A stretch of 64,000 nucleotides of DNA from Phyto melanocephala (taxonomy: Eukaryota > Arthropoda > Insecta > Diptera > Rhinophoridae), in assembly GCA_941918925.1 (NCBI GenBank), contig OW799234.1:43554412-43618411 (forward strand). Direction: 5' to 3'. Within the stretch, counting starts at the first letter, position 1. Each line of letters begins with the position of its first letter. Positions 32,583-45,279 of the stretch are shown here, one piece after another. The notes under the pieces are model-generated. The model ran no database searches and was not told the DNA's origin. It was given only the letters and a program-made list of their open reading frames with translations. The position numbers and the translations under genes are program-made.

Positions 32583-33089
32583 CTAAAACCATATTTTTTT
32601 AGCTTCTAGACAACCGAAAGAGTCAATATTGGTAACATCTGAAAGGACTTGACTAGCGCAATATAACCATTATAAAAAAATTAAAATTCATGTTGGCTGC
32701 CTCTACAAAATGGCGGACAATAAATTTATATATGGGTCAAATCTGGTATTTAAAAATGTAACTTTTTGAACCCCCTCTATATTGGTATCAAATGAAAGGG
32801 CTTGACCAGTAGAATACAGTAAATTGTTAAAAAATTTAAAACCCAAGATGGCGTCTAAAACAAAATTGCAGAACAAATTTTTTTAACCCCATCAATATGG
32901 GTATCAAATTAAAGGTCTTGACTAGTAGAATACAGATAAATACGTAAGAATTCAAAATCGAGGAAATAATAAATAAAAATGGAGTATAACATGAAATGTA
33001 TGTTGAGCTACGATGTGGAATTATACCTATGTATGTACATGATGGTGAAGGGCATTATCAGATACGGCCGAATATAGAACTCTTGTTTA
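32583..33089 (-). repeat. DINE-like fragment, third subfamily, with degenerate repeats
   Basis: Ends at the right in GATACGGCCGAATATAGAAC and TCTTGTTT, the inverted form of the DINE 5' palindrome block. Upstream are three degenerate repeats containing GGTATCAAATGAAAGGGCTT and GACTAGTAGAATACAG. No coding. The interval 33090-33810 has nothing recognisable beyond AT-rich sequence. Confidence 0.55.
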
Positions 33090-33810
33090 AAATCGTTTTT
33101 ATAATTAAAGCGTCTTGCCTATTAATATAATATAGTACGCAAAAAATTATGTTTGTGAATACAATTTCATTTTTTTCGCTTTTTTTTTTTGGATTATGCT
33201 CTGAATTAAAAAATATAAAAGTTGTGAGTCAAATTCTATTTAGTATTTTTATTTTTTTTTCATTCTTTTCACAAATAATATAAAAATATTTTTTTTTATT
33301 GATTTCGATTGCAATACAATTTTTATTTTTAAAATTCGTCGTGTTTCATTCTTCTCACAAATTTAATATATTTCATTCTAAGCAAAATGAATCAAAAACG
33401 AATAATTTGTTTTAAAAATTTCCTCTTTTTATTTGTTGTTGTTTGTGGTATGAAAAAAATCTTAACATTAAATAATGTACAGTAGCAATCATAATAATTT
33501 AAACAACACAATGCGTTCTTAACAGATTGGATTTTGCTTATATGTACATATATAAGTAGCTGTATCGTATATAAATATTATATTTTATATATATGTACAT
33601 ACATACTTATATAATATTTTTATGCTCACAAATTTAATTATAATTAATTTAAAGATGCGTGCAAGAAAACAACGTTATAGGTCTAATAAAATAATTAGGC
33701 ATTTATATAAAAAGGTAAAGTCTTAAAAGGATATACGTATTAGCAAAACACATATACATATAAACATATATACCTGAAAATGTAAACAGAAAATTCATTA
33801 TATTCCTAAT

Positions 33811-34565
33811 TTTTATACCCTTCACCTGTGGTGCACAAGGGTATATATAGCTTTGTCATTCCGTTTGTAATTTCCACAATTTTCATTTCCGACCCCATAA
33901 AGTATATATTTTCTGAAAGCTTATGAATAGAGGAGTCGATTAAGCCCTGACCGTCTGTCCGTCTATCCGTCTGCCCGTCTGTCCGTGTGTTGGTTGAAAT
34001 CAACTTTTAGAAGCAACTATATGTTCCTCAGATCTGTATATGGTATCAATCTCTTGGAAATATCCAGGAATGAATCGCTATTGAAATTCAGCACAATCGC
34101 CTCATAACTTTCTGAGATATGAGCAAAAAACCACGACCACCTAGTTTTTTTTCACAATTACAACAACAACATAAATACATACATACATGTAAAAAACATA
34201 CCAAACAAAAAAAATTACAAAAAAAAAAAAATATTAAAAATAAGAAAAAAATAATAAAAAAAAACTACAAAAAAAAAATTTTTAAAAAAATTTAAAAAAA
34301 AATTTTTAAAAATTTTTCTAAAAAAATTTTTTTAAAAAATTTAAAAAAAATATAAAAAAAAATAATAAAATATAAATAATATATTAAATAAAATAAAATT
34401 TTTTGGCTCAGCTGGGATTCGATGGCACATTTATTCTAACGTGTACGTATGCACGTATTTTATATGGGATGAATGGTGATACAAACAATTGTTATTGCAT
34501 GACTACCCGTTGTGAAGGGTATATAAGATTCGGCACGGCCGAATATAGCACTGTTACTTGTTTTT
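33811..34565 (-). mobile_element. DINE-1-like element, near full-length (minus)
   Basis: This is an inverted, almost complete copy of the 8132-8857 element. It runs from TTTATACCCTTCACCTGTGG (3' end) through a GTCCGTCTATCCGTCTG microsatellite, the A/T homopolymer block (34200-34400) and GGCACGGCCGAATATAGCAC to ACTTGTTTTT (5' end). It is useful as a second reference for the family boundaries. Confidence 0.85.
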
Positions 34566-35696
34566 ACTCAGTAAAGTAAAAATCCTTGTTTGTCTTAAAT
34601 TGAAACTCGGTATAAAAGCTACTTTATATATAAGCATATGTCAAGCGCCTATAGGTAAAAAATTGTGTGTCACACTGTACCCAATGCCTCTTTTAACAAC
34701 AACAACAATACTTAAAAAACAAACGACATCAATAAAAAGGTATATGTGAAAATCATCCCTTGCAAGGAATACAACACAAAATTTTTTTTTGGCGCCACAT
34801 AAAAAAAATGTGTGTATAGAAAAATATGTAATACAGTCGAATTCGGTTAAGCTGCCGCCGTTTAATTGAAGAAATCACTTAACTACAATTAAATATTTTT
34901 ACTATATTTTAAAGAAAATGAGTTCGCTTAAGGGAAAATCAGTTTTACAGCTTTTATGTTTTTAAAGCTACAAACTTCAATAAAGCAAACACTGCTTAGT
35001 AGAAAAAAATTCTTATTAATATACGACGAAATACAATGCTACAGCTAATTTGTTGCACTGTAGTGCAACATTTTCTCTTATTTTGTTTAAAACAATATAA
35101 AAAGCAGAAAATCTATTTAACCAAAATGGTTTCAATTTGTCCAAAGTTTTTTATTAATGAAAATCTTGCATAAGCCAAAAAAATAAATCCTTCAATTATC
35201 AATTTCCCTTACCCGAATCCGACTGTATACGTGTAATGTTTGTAAGTATGATGTTTGTGTACCGCTTAGCAGTTTAAAAAACCAACTCACAATTAAGAAG
35301 TATTGCTTTTATGAATGCAATAAATACAAAAACAAAAACATACCTATGAAACATTGTTCTTCCGGCGCCTAACATTCTTAATAATATTGTGTATGAATTC
35401 ATGTCTCAAAAAATTAAAAAACAAGTTGCCACAAGTATTAACCTAAGATTCTTTACAAAAATTCCCATAATAAAATTTTAACAAATTTATTGATTTGTAT
35501 TAGTTTAATTTTTATTTATTCATCGGACAGTAATTCAAAAAAGATATATATATATGAGTCTAAATAAAAACAAAATATATAAAAATAAATATTATATCAT
35601 ATGTAATTGTTCCGTGGTTTCGTTTTTTATTGTTACTATTCAATTAAATTCTTATTAAGTTTTACTAAAAGTAAAAGTAATTCGTTTATTTACTGA

Positions 35697-35879
35697 TTAA
35701 TCCTGTAAGCAGTTATCAGTGTGTTGTATTTTAATATTATGCATGACCTCGTAATGGCATTTTATATTTCCAGATATCCGTCCTTTAAGCATTTTTTTAC
35801 AAATAATACATTTCGATGTATTATTTTCCTTATCAAATGCAACATATTTTTCTAGTTCAAATTCTCTTTTGCGACCCAT
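35697..35879 (-). pseudogene. BED-type zinc finger fragment (hAT-like transposase N-terminus)
   Basis: A 60-codon minus-strand frame beginning MGRKREFELEKYVAF contains CIICKKMLKG and, further on, CHYEVMH. The C-x2-C ... H-x4/5-H pattern in this context (...SKCxICxKxLKGxxSGNxxxH...) is a BED finger, usually found at the N terminus of hAT transposases or their domesticated relatives. No transposase body follows, so it is probably a fragment or first exon. The flanks 34566-35690 and 35880-36935 contain no recognised genes. Confidence 0.6.
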
Positions 35880-36935
35880 TCTCTACTAAACTCATACAAA
35901 CAATAAACTGAAGGAATTTTTCATGGCTGATATATTGTGAAGATACGATCAAACTACTTGTTAAGCCTTTCGTAGTATTTGTAAAAATGTGTTTGTATGT
36001 ATTATACCGTCGCATTGTTGTGTGTCTCTTTTTATATCAATCATTATCGGTGTAACACATACAATCACATTTTTTACAAAGCCTATCACAATGCTTTCTA
36101 AGTTGCTTGAAGCATTAAATAACAGCCGGCTGGCGACTTAAATCTGTCCAAATTGAAATACATACGATGTTTACCGCCAACATAGCTGCACGGCTACATT
36201 TGGCGGTGGCGCCTATATAATTTTGAATATACATGTTTTTATAACAAAAACTTTTAGGGATAAAAAAGAACGAAAATTGTGTGTACATTTATTTATAAAA
36301 CTAATCTACGATTTAAGTAAAAATTCCACAAATATAATGGAAAAAATCAGATAAATCAGATTCATAGTTTTTGTTTTATTATACCTAAGCCTTATTTGGT
36401 TTTTAAGTTGATCACTTAATATTTTACATGCATAGATTCATACGTACATACATGCATAAAATATATTAACTAAAAATTATAATTTTTTTAATATATTCTT
36501 TAATTCCTAAAATGGTAAAATTGTTCCCATTAACACAACAAAAATGATAAACTACAATGGCAACGCTGCTAACTTTTCTTCAAGGAAAATAAAAATTCTA
36601 TTTGTGAATCGATTTTTTTTTAAGTTTTCGATTATGTTCTTTGAATGAATGATTCATGTAAGGAATTTTATATTTAAATTGTGGTGAGAAATTTATTTTC
36701 AATTTTTTTAAAATATCATTTGTCACGCAACTTTTATTTTTAAAATTCGGAAAACAAAACGAATTATTCGTCACAATGTGGAAAATTTAATTCATTCAAA
36801 TTAATATCATTCATGATTAATATCTATTCGATTGATTTGCGTACTATGTAATATATACTAAAAGGGCTGCGTAAAAAAAATGCATACTACTTCCAATCTC
36901 TACATTTAAGTGCAAATATAAATCACAAAACAAAC

Positions 36936-37655
36936 ATGCTCGGCGCACAATTGGGACGAACAACAAATTTCGCCCAACACGACGAACTCTTCAGTAAAAA
37001 TTCGTTGTGCAAATTGTCGTGTGAAGCACAACAACGACAAAAAAATTACATCTTTTATAGTTGATAAAATTGTTTAGTGTTTGTGCAAAGAAAAAACAAA
37101 AATAATCTAAGAATTTTATTTTTTGTGAAACTCAACAAAACAATAAATATAATTTCCGTAATAATAAAAACTTGTTTACGTATAAGCAAACGTTTGCAAA
37201 GAATGTCGTGGGTACGTGCATTAAACAATAACAAAAATTTTGTTTGTGTATAACAGCTAATAGTGTGACCAAATGAAAAAAAGATCACTTAATAAACTTA
37301 AACATTTGCAAAAACACAAATAAAAACAAATTTTTGTACTTAACTTGTTTATACTTATTTTAAATGTTTTAAAATAAAAAATAAAACAATTACTAAAGTA
37401 AAAACTAACTTTATTTTCTTAAAAACTTGAGAAGTAAACCCAAATTTAATAAAAATTGGTTACCTTGTATCAATTTGTTCGTCGTTCGCCGGCGTAAGAA
37501 ATAGAAATAAATCTAATGCAGAGTTCGCCGCGTATAGCGAACATCGACTGACGCCACAATTGTATGCATTCTCATATACACAAATGTGTTTTATTTTTGA
37601 TGACGAATATTCGCGACGAAAAATTCGTCGTTCGTCCCAATTGTGCGCCTAGCAT
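36936..37655. mobile_element. 720-bp MITE with GGCGCACAATTGGGACGAAC ends
   Basis: Both ends carry ATGCTNGGCGCACAATTGGG followed by ACGAACNACNAATTT in inverted orientation: a terminal inverted repeat of about 35 bp with few mismatches. There is no open frame of note. Part of a second copy lies at 41210-41468. No clear target duplication is visible. Confidence 0.8.
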
Positions 37656-37772
37656 TACTCTCACTAAAAATCTACAGCTTTGTTTGTGTTTAAAAAAGAA
37701 GAAGCAATACTTACGCGTCAATAAAAAAAAGAAACGGTAAATCATACCAAAAACGTCGAGTACAAAATAATA

Positions 37773-38376
37773 GGTTCGTTCGAGTACTTTTACTGCACTT
37801 TGTAGTAAATGAGTAATTATTTAGTAAATTGAAAATTTTACTCTCAAAAAGAGAATTTGTCCAAAAAAGTACTCGAACAGACATATGTAAAAATTCGTAA
37901 GATTGAAGCAACAGCTGATGGCAAATAAATATTGTGTTGTTTAATGGGAACTATGTACATACATATGTGCAAATATGTATTTAAGTATGTATACCTGCGC
38001 CAGATTCAGGCAGTTCCATTCTTTCATCTGTAGACATTGTTAACTAACTTTATTTCACAAACAATTTAAATTTAATAATATTTTGCACTTTTGTTTGGAT
38101 TTTCCTTTTTTTAATATTTTTTTCACAAATTGTATACTTTTTGTTTGCTTACTTTTGTTTGTTTACCTTTTGAATCATATGTTTTTTGGTTTTGCTAAAT
38201 CTTACTGCAAGAAATTTCTTTAGTAAAAATTTGCAAATACTCAGTCAAGAACTGTCACTTTTCGCTCTCTATTTGTGCTCTCATTTACTGCAAATTTGTG
38301 TAAACGAACGCAATTTCGTAAAATGCAGTAAAAATTTGTACAAATTCGTACAAATTTGTGAGTTCTCGAACGAACC
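37773..38376. mobile_element. 604-bp MITE with GGTTCGTTCGAG ends and TAATA duplication
   Basis: Left end GGTTCGTTCGAGTACTTTTA. The right end reads, as reverse complement, GGTTCGTTCGAGAACTCACA. It is flanked by TAATA on both sides (37768-37772, 38377-38381). A further internal inverted copy of GTACTCGAAC occurs near 37868. Non-coding. Confidence 0.75.
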
Positions 38377-38393
38377 TAATACATACAATGAAT

Positions 38394-38613
38394 CATGGTA
38401 CAATCATCAGGTAGCCTCACTAAAACAGCTGATATTTTTTTTTCTCTATCTTAAGGTTTAACAAAAAGGTAAAATTTTGTTTATGTATGTATATACATTG
38501 TGTATGTATATATTCTACTACAAAAAAACACACACACACATATGCTTTTTGACATTTCAGTCATATAGAATTTTGTTGTTGCAGAACTGAGGCTACCTGA
38601 TGATTGTACCATG
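38394..38613. mobile_element. 220-bp MITE, CATGGTACAATCATCAGGTA ends, 8-bp TSD
   Basis: Near-perfect inverted ends CATGGTACAATCATCAGGTA followed by GCCTCA. The left duplication is CAATGAAT (38386-38393). The right copy is split by the hAT insertion: CAAT at 38614-38617 and full CAATGAAT at 40940-40947. Ends and duplication length match the elements at 12155 and 56317. Confidence 0.85.
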
Positions 38614-39009
38614 CAATCAGCGTTGTCAACTCGGTGATTTTATCACCGTTTTTGGTGATTTTTAACATTTAGAAAGCGGAAAAATTGTGAGTCAGTGCTT
38701 GGTGATTTTTTTTTAGTTTTTAGTGATTTTCTTTTTATTTCGGTGACACCAAACACTAAAATTCAAATTAATTAATTGAAAAAAAATTTTTTGTAAGTGT
38801 AAATTTATATACATACTACCAAAATGTAACTTATAGTACAAGAAAATAGGCAAGAAAATAATATTACACTAAAAATTTAATTATTTATATGATAATTGAT
38901 TGCCCAGAAAGTTTTTGTTTCAAAATGTCTAACTTTATACATATGTATATGCATTTGAGGTGAATGTGAATAAAAGAAATTCCTCTTTCTTAAAGCAAAC
39001 TTTTAGCGT

Positions 39010-39456
39010 CCCACAACTTTAAACGTTTAAAAATTTTACCAGAAAACCTTGAAATTTTGAGTAAAATTAACATAATTAATGTTAGAAATGTTTTATCACA
39101 TACAAAAGAAGATATTTTACCGTTACCAATGGCAAAATATTGAATCCAGTCGATTTTTGGATTGAAGTTAAATCGTACAAAGATGCAGTTAACTTAAATC
39201 CCTTTGAAGCATTAAACTTAAACGTTAAACTTTTGTCGCTCCCATGAATGTGTTTAAATCTAAAATTCGCAACCGAATGTCTTTAAATTCAGTTAATGCC
39301 TTACTTCACATTAAAAATGGGCTTAAACGGGAAAATTCCTGTTGCGAAACCTACCAAATAGCTGATGAAGTAAATATTCTGATTAATAGCAATGATATTT
39401 ATAAAGCATTACAATTTGATGATGGCCAGATGATAGTGATAATAATGAAGAAATAA
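39010..39456 (+). pseudogene. hAT transposase C-terminal fragment
   Basis: The first frame contains LKILPENLEILSKINIINVR and, after a shift, VDFWIEVKSYKDA then NPFEALNLNVKLLSLP followed by TGA. The next frame continues SKIRNRMSLNSVNALLHIKN and SCCETYQI. This is the order of the hAT dimerisation region (FWxxV, LxLLxLP-[SNA-ERxFS], KTKxRNxLxxxTxNAxLxIK), with the SNAxxERxFS segment missing. It is clearly decayed. Confidence 0.65.
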
Positions 39457-39871
39457 TTGACTTTAACATTGATATTTGATATTATTTACACAGAGAAAAG
39501 CTTAAATCCTAATCGAATTATCAAACTGCAAGTTTATTAAAATTTTTCATAATTTTTAGTTAGAAATAGTTCTATTTAATTACTCTAATATGTAACATAA
39601 AAATATTTAAATATTAAATAATAGTTGTAATTATTTGGCGAATAATTTCTTTAATATTTTGTACAACAAATTCACATATGTTTATTAAACGTCGTTTAAA
39701 TGCATCAGGTATGGAAAAATTAATCCTGTCGTAATTTTTTCTAAATGTTGAAATAAATTTCTTACAATGCATCACTCCTGTGATATATTGTGAATTGATA
39801 ATTACTTTGATAATTAAATATTTTTGTTCTTTTTTCCAATGTTTTTGTTTATTTTTATTTACATATAAATA

Positions 39872-40686
39872 TACCCTACAAGAAATGAATGACTGAAACT
39901 AACACATACAAACTGTTTTTACTAACACATTCGCAACAATTTTATATTGAATTGCTGCTACCGGAAAAAATGCATAAGCAAGAGTGAGACAGCTAATCTG
40001 TGTTGAATTCTTGACTTTCAAAACAAAAAAATTTTGTAAAATAGTGCTAAATTTTTAACATAAAAATATTAAATATTTCTTAAATTAGTTTTTCAATAAT
40101 TGGAATTTTTTGACGAGTCTGCAGAAAATACAGAAGAAGTAAACAGTAAGTAAAAGAAGTAGCATAATTATATTTATTTATATATATCTACATTTTTTTA
40201 ATTTTTTAGTAATCCAAGCCGTAATACAAAGGACGCCGTTATCATGCACCAGGATTTAAATGAGCTGCCCGGAATCATCGACAATTAAATAATATTAACA
40301 CCTTATATAAAATATAATAATTAATTTAAAAAATTAAAATTGTGTTTTATTAAAATATGTATACCCGTCAGCTTTGACCAGTATATTCATCAAGTATGAT
40401 TTGTCAACTATGACTGGTATATATATCAGGTGTGATTAGTCAAGTGTGACTGATATTTACATCATTGCTGATTAGCAAACAGCAGTGGAGTGAGCAGTTC
40501 AAATATAGTTTCAATAGTCGATATAACTCATTAGTTAAAGAGAGATGCAAAATCACACGTACACAAAAGTTTCCATCAATTTTTTCATTTTGCCCTTAAT
40601 AACTTGATAGAAACTTTTGACCGATATATCCATCCCAGTGACAGTCATATGACCGGACAAATGACTGTCACTGTTCTTGTAGGGTA
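39872..40686. mobile_element. 815-bp inverted-repeat element nested in the hAT relic
   Basis: Ends read TACCCTACAAGAAATGAATG at the left and, as reverse complement at the right, TACCCTACAAGAACAGTGAC. If the ends are CCCTACAAGAA, the flanks are TA on both sides. A possible two-exon frame lies inside: donor GTAAGT at about 40148, acceptor TTTTTTAG at 40209, then a frame with NTKDAVIMHQDLNELPGIID. The protein is not recognised. Confidence 0.65.
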
Positions 40687-41209
40687 TGTATCTATGTAAA
40701 TCTGTACTGACTGACTAAAAGATATTCGTTGTTTGATTTTTGTAAATTTTTTTGTTATTTATTCTGATATTCATTTAAAAATGTCTTATTTGCAAAGAAA
40801 TTTATATAAATGTATAATTTTATTAAATAAATAAAAAAATAATTTACAAATTATAAATTTAGTGCTTTTTTTTGAGAATGACGCGTTTTTGCCTGGGTTA
40901 TGGTGCTTTTTGAAATTTTAAAGTTGACAACGCTGCATGCAATGAATGTAAAAAATATTATGCAGCATTTGTATTTAGGGCAGTTTAATAAGAAACAGTT
41001 TCTTATAAACGATTGTTAGTACATGTTATCTTATTACAGAATATTAAAAATTAGAGTCTCTATGCAAAATTTTAATTTGGTTTAGGTTTTTAATTAAAAA
41101 TTCAATTAAAAATTGTTTTTAATGTTCCAATTCATATTGTTTGTTATGCTTGTGCCGCAATGTTGCTAGTAGCTGAAATACGAAATGATATATCAACAAA
41201 TTTAAAGTT

Positions 41210-41468
41210 ATGCTCGGCGCACAATTGGGACGAACGACGAATTTCGCCCAACACGACGAACTTTTCGGGTAAAATTCGTCGTGTGAAGCACAACAACGAC
41301 GAAAAAGTAACATCTTTTATATTTGATAAATTGTTTACTGTTTGTGCAAAGAAAAAACAAAAATAAGAATTTAATTTTTTGTGAAACTCAACAAACCAAT
41401 AAATATAATTTCTGTAATAATAAAACTTTTTTTACGTATAAGTAAACGTTTGCAAAGAATGTCGTGGG
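41210..41468. mobile_element. Truncated second copy of the 720-bp MITE
   Basis: Matches 36936-37210 (ATGCTCGGCGCACAATTGGG through ACGTTTGCAAAGAATGTCG) and stops where a CAGAGCTGGGCAAAATAC sequence begins at 41469. Confidence 0.8.
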
Positions 41469-41640
41469 CAGAGCTGGGCAAAATACATGCCTTGATGTAT
41501 TTCAAATACAAAATACAAATACTTTCAAGTTGTTTTTTTTAAATACAAAATACTTTTAAGCTCTGTATTTCAAATGCAAAATACAGATACAAAATACAAA
41601 TATTTTTTGAATTTCGATCTTATAAAAATTTACATATATG
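41469..41640. mobile_element. hAT-like terminus, CAGAGCTGGGC
   Basis: Begins CAGAGCTGGGCAAAATACAT and carries repeated AAATACAAAATAC subterminal motifs, resembling a hAT end. The opposite end was not found, so this is a solitary end at the breakpoint of the MITE copy. Confidence 0.4.
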
Positions 41641-41799
41641 CATACATACATACATATGTATCTCTTCTTAGTTCTGTTTAAATATTTTATTTCATATAAG
41701 TTTAATAAAACTAAAATTTAAATATACTGACCTCACAGAAAATAAAACAAATGATTATAAACATTGATTGTTAAAAACAATTATCTGTTCTTATTGCTA

Positions 41800-42170
41800 C
41801 CTAACTGGTGGATAGAGAAGGAAAAAAATAGTGATATAAATGAAAGATAATATAACAAACAAAAGTAAAAGGGTTGCTGTTTGGTTAAAAATTTCAATCT
41901 AACTCATTGTGGTTAGTTAGTTACCGAATTCAATAAACTTAAGTCCCGTGAGTTAAATAGATGATATTTAGAACCAATATGTAACCACCGATCAGAGAGT
42001 GCTGATGATGAAATCGTAGCTGGTTTCGAAAATGCATTCCACTCGGCTAGTGTCGGTAAAAATATAATTTTTCAGAATTATTCTTTCATTTATCACAATT
42101 AAAAAATTCTTTGTAAAAATAAAGAATATTAAAAATATGAACTCAAGCCTGATTAAAAATTTAAATATTA
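41800..42170 (-). repeat. Dispersed repeat, copy 2 (inverted relative to 14500-14895)
   Basis: Reverse complement of the 14500-14895 repeat with a few indels. The most conserved core is ACCGACACTAGCCGAGTGGA and the following ~100 bp. It lies in the Ucp4A intron. The interval 42180-43490 has no recognised gene. Confidence 0.7.
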
Positions 42171-43489
42171 GTTTAAAAACAAAAAAGTTCAACAAAAATA
42201 AAAATTAAATTTTAATAAAACTAAGTTATATGTATATATATATGAAAGTATTCCGCAGAGGGGTTTATACGTTTAATGACTTTCATTCTAAGAACACCAA
42301 TTTTGTTTTTCCATTCATTTACTTCGGTATTTTTCATAAGATTGTAAAGTTCGCGGCGAGAAATAAAGATGGTTTTGGGGCTTGTTCCTAAAAAAAAATT
42401 GATTAATTTAAAACAATGTGAAAGTTTTATTCGATTTCCCCTTTATCAAATACCGAATTTTATCCAAAATACATTAAACACATTAAAAACTCTTTACATT
42501 TTGAACAACAAATAATATAACAGAAATACAAAACAAAGAAAAAAAAATCCGAATAGAGATGGACGCGTGACATATTTTTTCAGATATCAAGCGTTATCGT
42601 AGAGACGAGACGAGCGTGCGTAAATCATTTGTGATCGTGATTAAATTAAAACTTAATCACTTGAATCTACACTCTAAAACTTTATACCAAATTTAGGATC
42701 ATATAGTGTGTAAATTATTGTTGAAAAAATTCGTGATGTCTAATATTAAATCGATTTTGTGGTTATTTGTAGCAAAAAAACATAATTTGTCTAATTTTAC
42801 TCAAAAGAACAAATATGCCGTTAAAAGTGTTTAATTTTAAACATATTGTGTTTCAAAGTCAGCTGTATATGCCTAAGTAACATCAAAATGTTGAATATTA
42901 AGCATATCTGTCTAAAAACAGCAGAAAAATGTTTAAACAAAGCTACAAAAGAAAGAAGAAGCATAAAAGTGTAAACGCTTCAATAGAAGCACGCCATATT
43001 TTTCGATAGTGATTAAAACAAATTTATTGTGTTTAAAGTAATTTAAAGTTTATAATTATTCGTTTCTTTATGTAGTATTTATACTCTGCTTTGATTATAT
43101 ATAAAATAGTGATAAGATAAAGTTAAGTTATAAAATCAAAAAATGTTTGTGAGCAAAATTTTTAAAAGAAATTGCAAAGTTTAAAAATTTATAATTTGCA
43201 TTCGTACTCACATAAAGAAAAAAAAAACAATGTGTTTAAGTGTTTGTATTTAAAATGCCGAAAAATATTTAGCAATTATAATTACTACGCAGTACATTTC
43301 ACACGGAATTACTCTTCTATGGGCCTCGACCGCAAAAATAATTTGCGTTCTCATAATCAGATCAGATGTTTGCTGAACTTTTGCCATTTTTTTACGCTCA
43401 TCTTTAAAGAATATAAAGTAATGTCTGCATTTTCTTAAACCTAAGTTTATAAGACTCTTAAATATATATCCTTTTTGTATTCCACAGTT

Positions 43490-43760
43490 TGGCTCCACGA
43501 TGGACGAGGTTAAAGACAATATAGAAATAGTTACTTTGGGATACCTATAGTTGGTAAACGTCGTTTTTATACTTGATTTAAATTAAAAAAAAATTGTTCT
43601 AAATTAAATTTTTCATTTGTACTTTTAGAAATATCCATAGAGAAAGGTCGTCCGCTGCTTATATTTGGTTTGAAAAGGAGATTACATCGAAGGCGAAGGA
43701 TTTTAATATACTTAGTCTAGTTTTGCAGTTGCTTTGCTATTGTTATTATATATTTAACAT
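43490..43760 (+). pseudogene. Possible FLYWCH-type zinc-finger exon remnants
   Basis: An acceptor-like TATTCCACAG (to 43487) precedes ATGGACGAGGTTAAAGAC and a frame reading NIEIVTLGYL. A second acceptor (ACTTTTAG, 43628) precedes ISIEKGRPLLIFGLKRRLHR. The pattern (xKGRPLLIFxGxxxxxxR) resembles the start of FLYWCH fingers in insect regulators and Mutator-like transposases. The Trp/Cys ligands are not visible and stops follow quickly, so this is tentative. Confidence 0.3.
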
Positions 43761-44657
43761 TGGTTATCCTAAGGATATATCGCAAACTTTTGAGATTTTA
43801 TTTTTAGATTTTATCCCTCGCAAATGAGAGGCAAAAAGCTTCATATTATTATATATTATTTGTGTATAATGTTTTGTTTTAATAAATGTAATTTTACAAA
43901 ATACAAAAATTTCACGCATTTGTTATAAAAGAAAAAATATTAAAAATTAAACAAAAATGGGAAGAAATTAAACACAATTTGTGTAAAAAATTTAAACATT
44001 TTTTGTTCCAAATTAAACAAATTATGTTCAAAAATCAACACTATGTTTAAAAGAAATAGTTGTGTAATTTTAGGTCGACAATAGCTTGTAAAGTGTTGCC
44101 TACTATTATCGACCTAATTTTCAGCAAAAGTGTTTTAGAGTGTAGTTAAAAGTATTAAAAAGATGTTTACTTCCTGTAAATTGTGCGTGATACAATTTTT
44201 TGTACGTGAGCTTAAGTGACCGAAATCACTCTCGCACTCATCTCTAAAAAAACAAAATGCATCAACAAAAACAATAAAATAAAACAAAAAATAAAGAGAA
44301 TGACAATATAAAAACTCAAAAACACATTTACTGGTCTTGTTCAATAAATGACAACCAGAGTTTTTACAGAAAAATTAAAATAAAAAAGGGCCGGGCATTT
44401 TCGGACTTTTTTTTAATATAAGCTGATAAACTATACTTTTCTAAAATCCATAAAACTAATTTCAACTCTTACTAACTTAATACTTGTGGCTCATTAAATG
44501 AGGAAATTATCCCAATTATGGACCTTTTTTAAAAAAATTATTAAAAATATTTACACATAATTTTTATAAAAAAAAATTTACTATATACTTTAATACCTGA
44601 TGTTGAAGGTTCCATTGTAAAATATTTACTTTTAATAGATTAAACACTAACAGTAGG

Positions 44658-45069
44658 TTTACATGATGAATTTTATGACGTCCAATTTTGGACGTCATTT
44701 TTTGTTTGGTAGCAACCGGAATAGAGAAGAAAGGGGGGTAGGAAAATAGACATGGTTTCTGTTTTCATGGTTTTTTTTTTGACACTTCGCTTTACACTTT
44801 TTTCTCTTCTTTCTGTTACGTTTTATTTTAATATTCTCATCAACTGGATTGTGCTTTTTGACTGATAAAAAACAATATTAAACAGTAATAAGTTTTTTCG
44901 ACATTCAAAATAAAAAAAATAAAAAATATTAAATATATAAATTCAATAGTCTACAATATAAACTAGAAATTAGACGTCAAAAAAAACATCGTATAAATTT
45001 GAGTAGTTTTTGGTAACAACTTTAAAAGGGAATTAAAAAAATTGGACGTCATAAAACTCATCATGTAAA
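44658..45069. mobile_element. 412-bp MITE with TTTACATGATGA...GACGTCC ends
   Basis: Inverted ends TTTACATGATGAATTTTATG then ACGTCCAATTTT, and at the right the complement with one mismatch in the first 30 bp. Just inside the left end an extra GGACGTCA palindrome occurs. Non-coding, in the Ucp4A intron. Confidence 0.75.
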
Positions 45070-45279
45070 TTGTGTGTAATAATAATCGCTTGAATCGTAA
45101 AAATGTCCAATTTTTCACTTTTTTAAAAAACAGCTGACTTTGACCGCTCACTGAATAAAAAGTAAACAACTTAGTTGATTGATTTTTACAGCTAGTGATG
45201 CCGAATTTTATCTCCTTTTATCCTATACTAAAATTATTTCTTAATTTCAATTGATCGCCACTTTGATACCATTTGAACC

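Larger units (their letters stand above)
38618..40935 (+). mobile_element. hAT transposon relic with 8-bp duplication
   Basis: The element begins CAGCGTTGTCAACTCGGTG and ends GTTGACAACGCTG. It is flanked by the exact 8-bp repeat CATGCAAT (38610-38617, 40936-40943). CAG-ends and an 8-bp duplication are hAT hallmarks, and a hAT C-terminal fragment lies inside (39010-39456). A second inverted-repeat element (39872-40686) is nested in it. It landed across the junction of the 220-bp MITE and that MITE's own target duplication, which orders the events. Confidence 0.88.

Noticed and set aside
32395..32586. Short frames such as MLLKVDFN... ENIYFMGSEMKIVEITNGMTK (also at 33806 and 45471)
   Set aside because: The same peptide recurs in each DINE-like copy because the DNA is repeated; these elements are non-coding.
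43172..43519. Overlapping frames of 88-89 codons on both strands
   Set aside because: No recognisable motifs, biased AT-rich composition, and no splice context on either strand beyond the weak FLYWCH-like remnant downstream.
44070..44125. TAGGTCGACAATAG...CTATTATCGACCTA palindrome as a separate MITE
   Set aside because: Arms are only about 14 bp with an indel, and there is no second copy or target duplication in the window.
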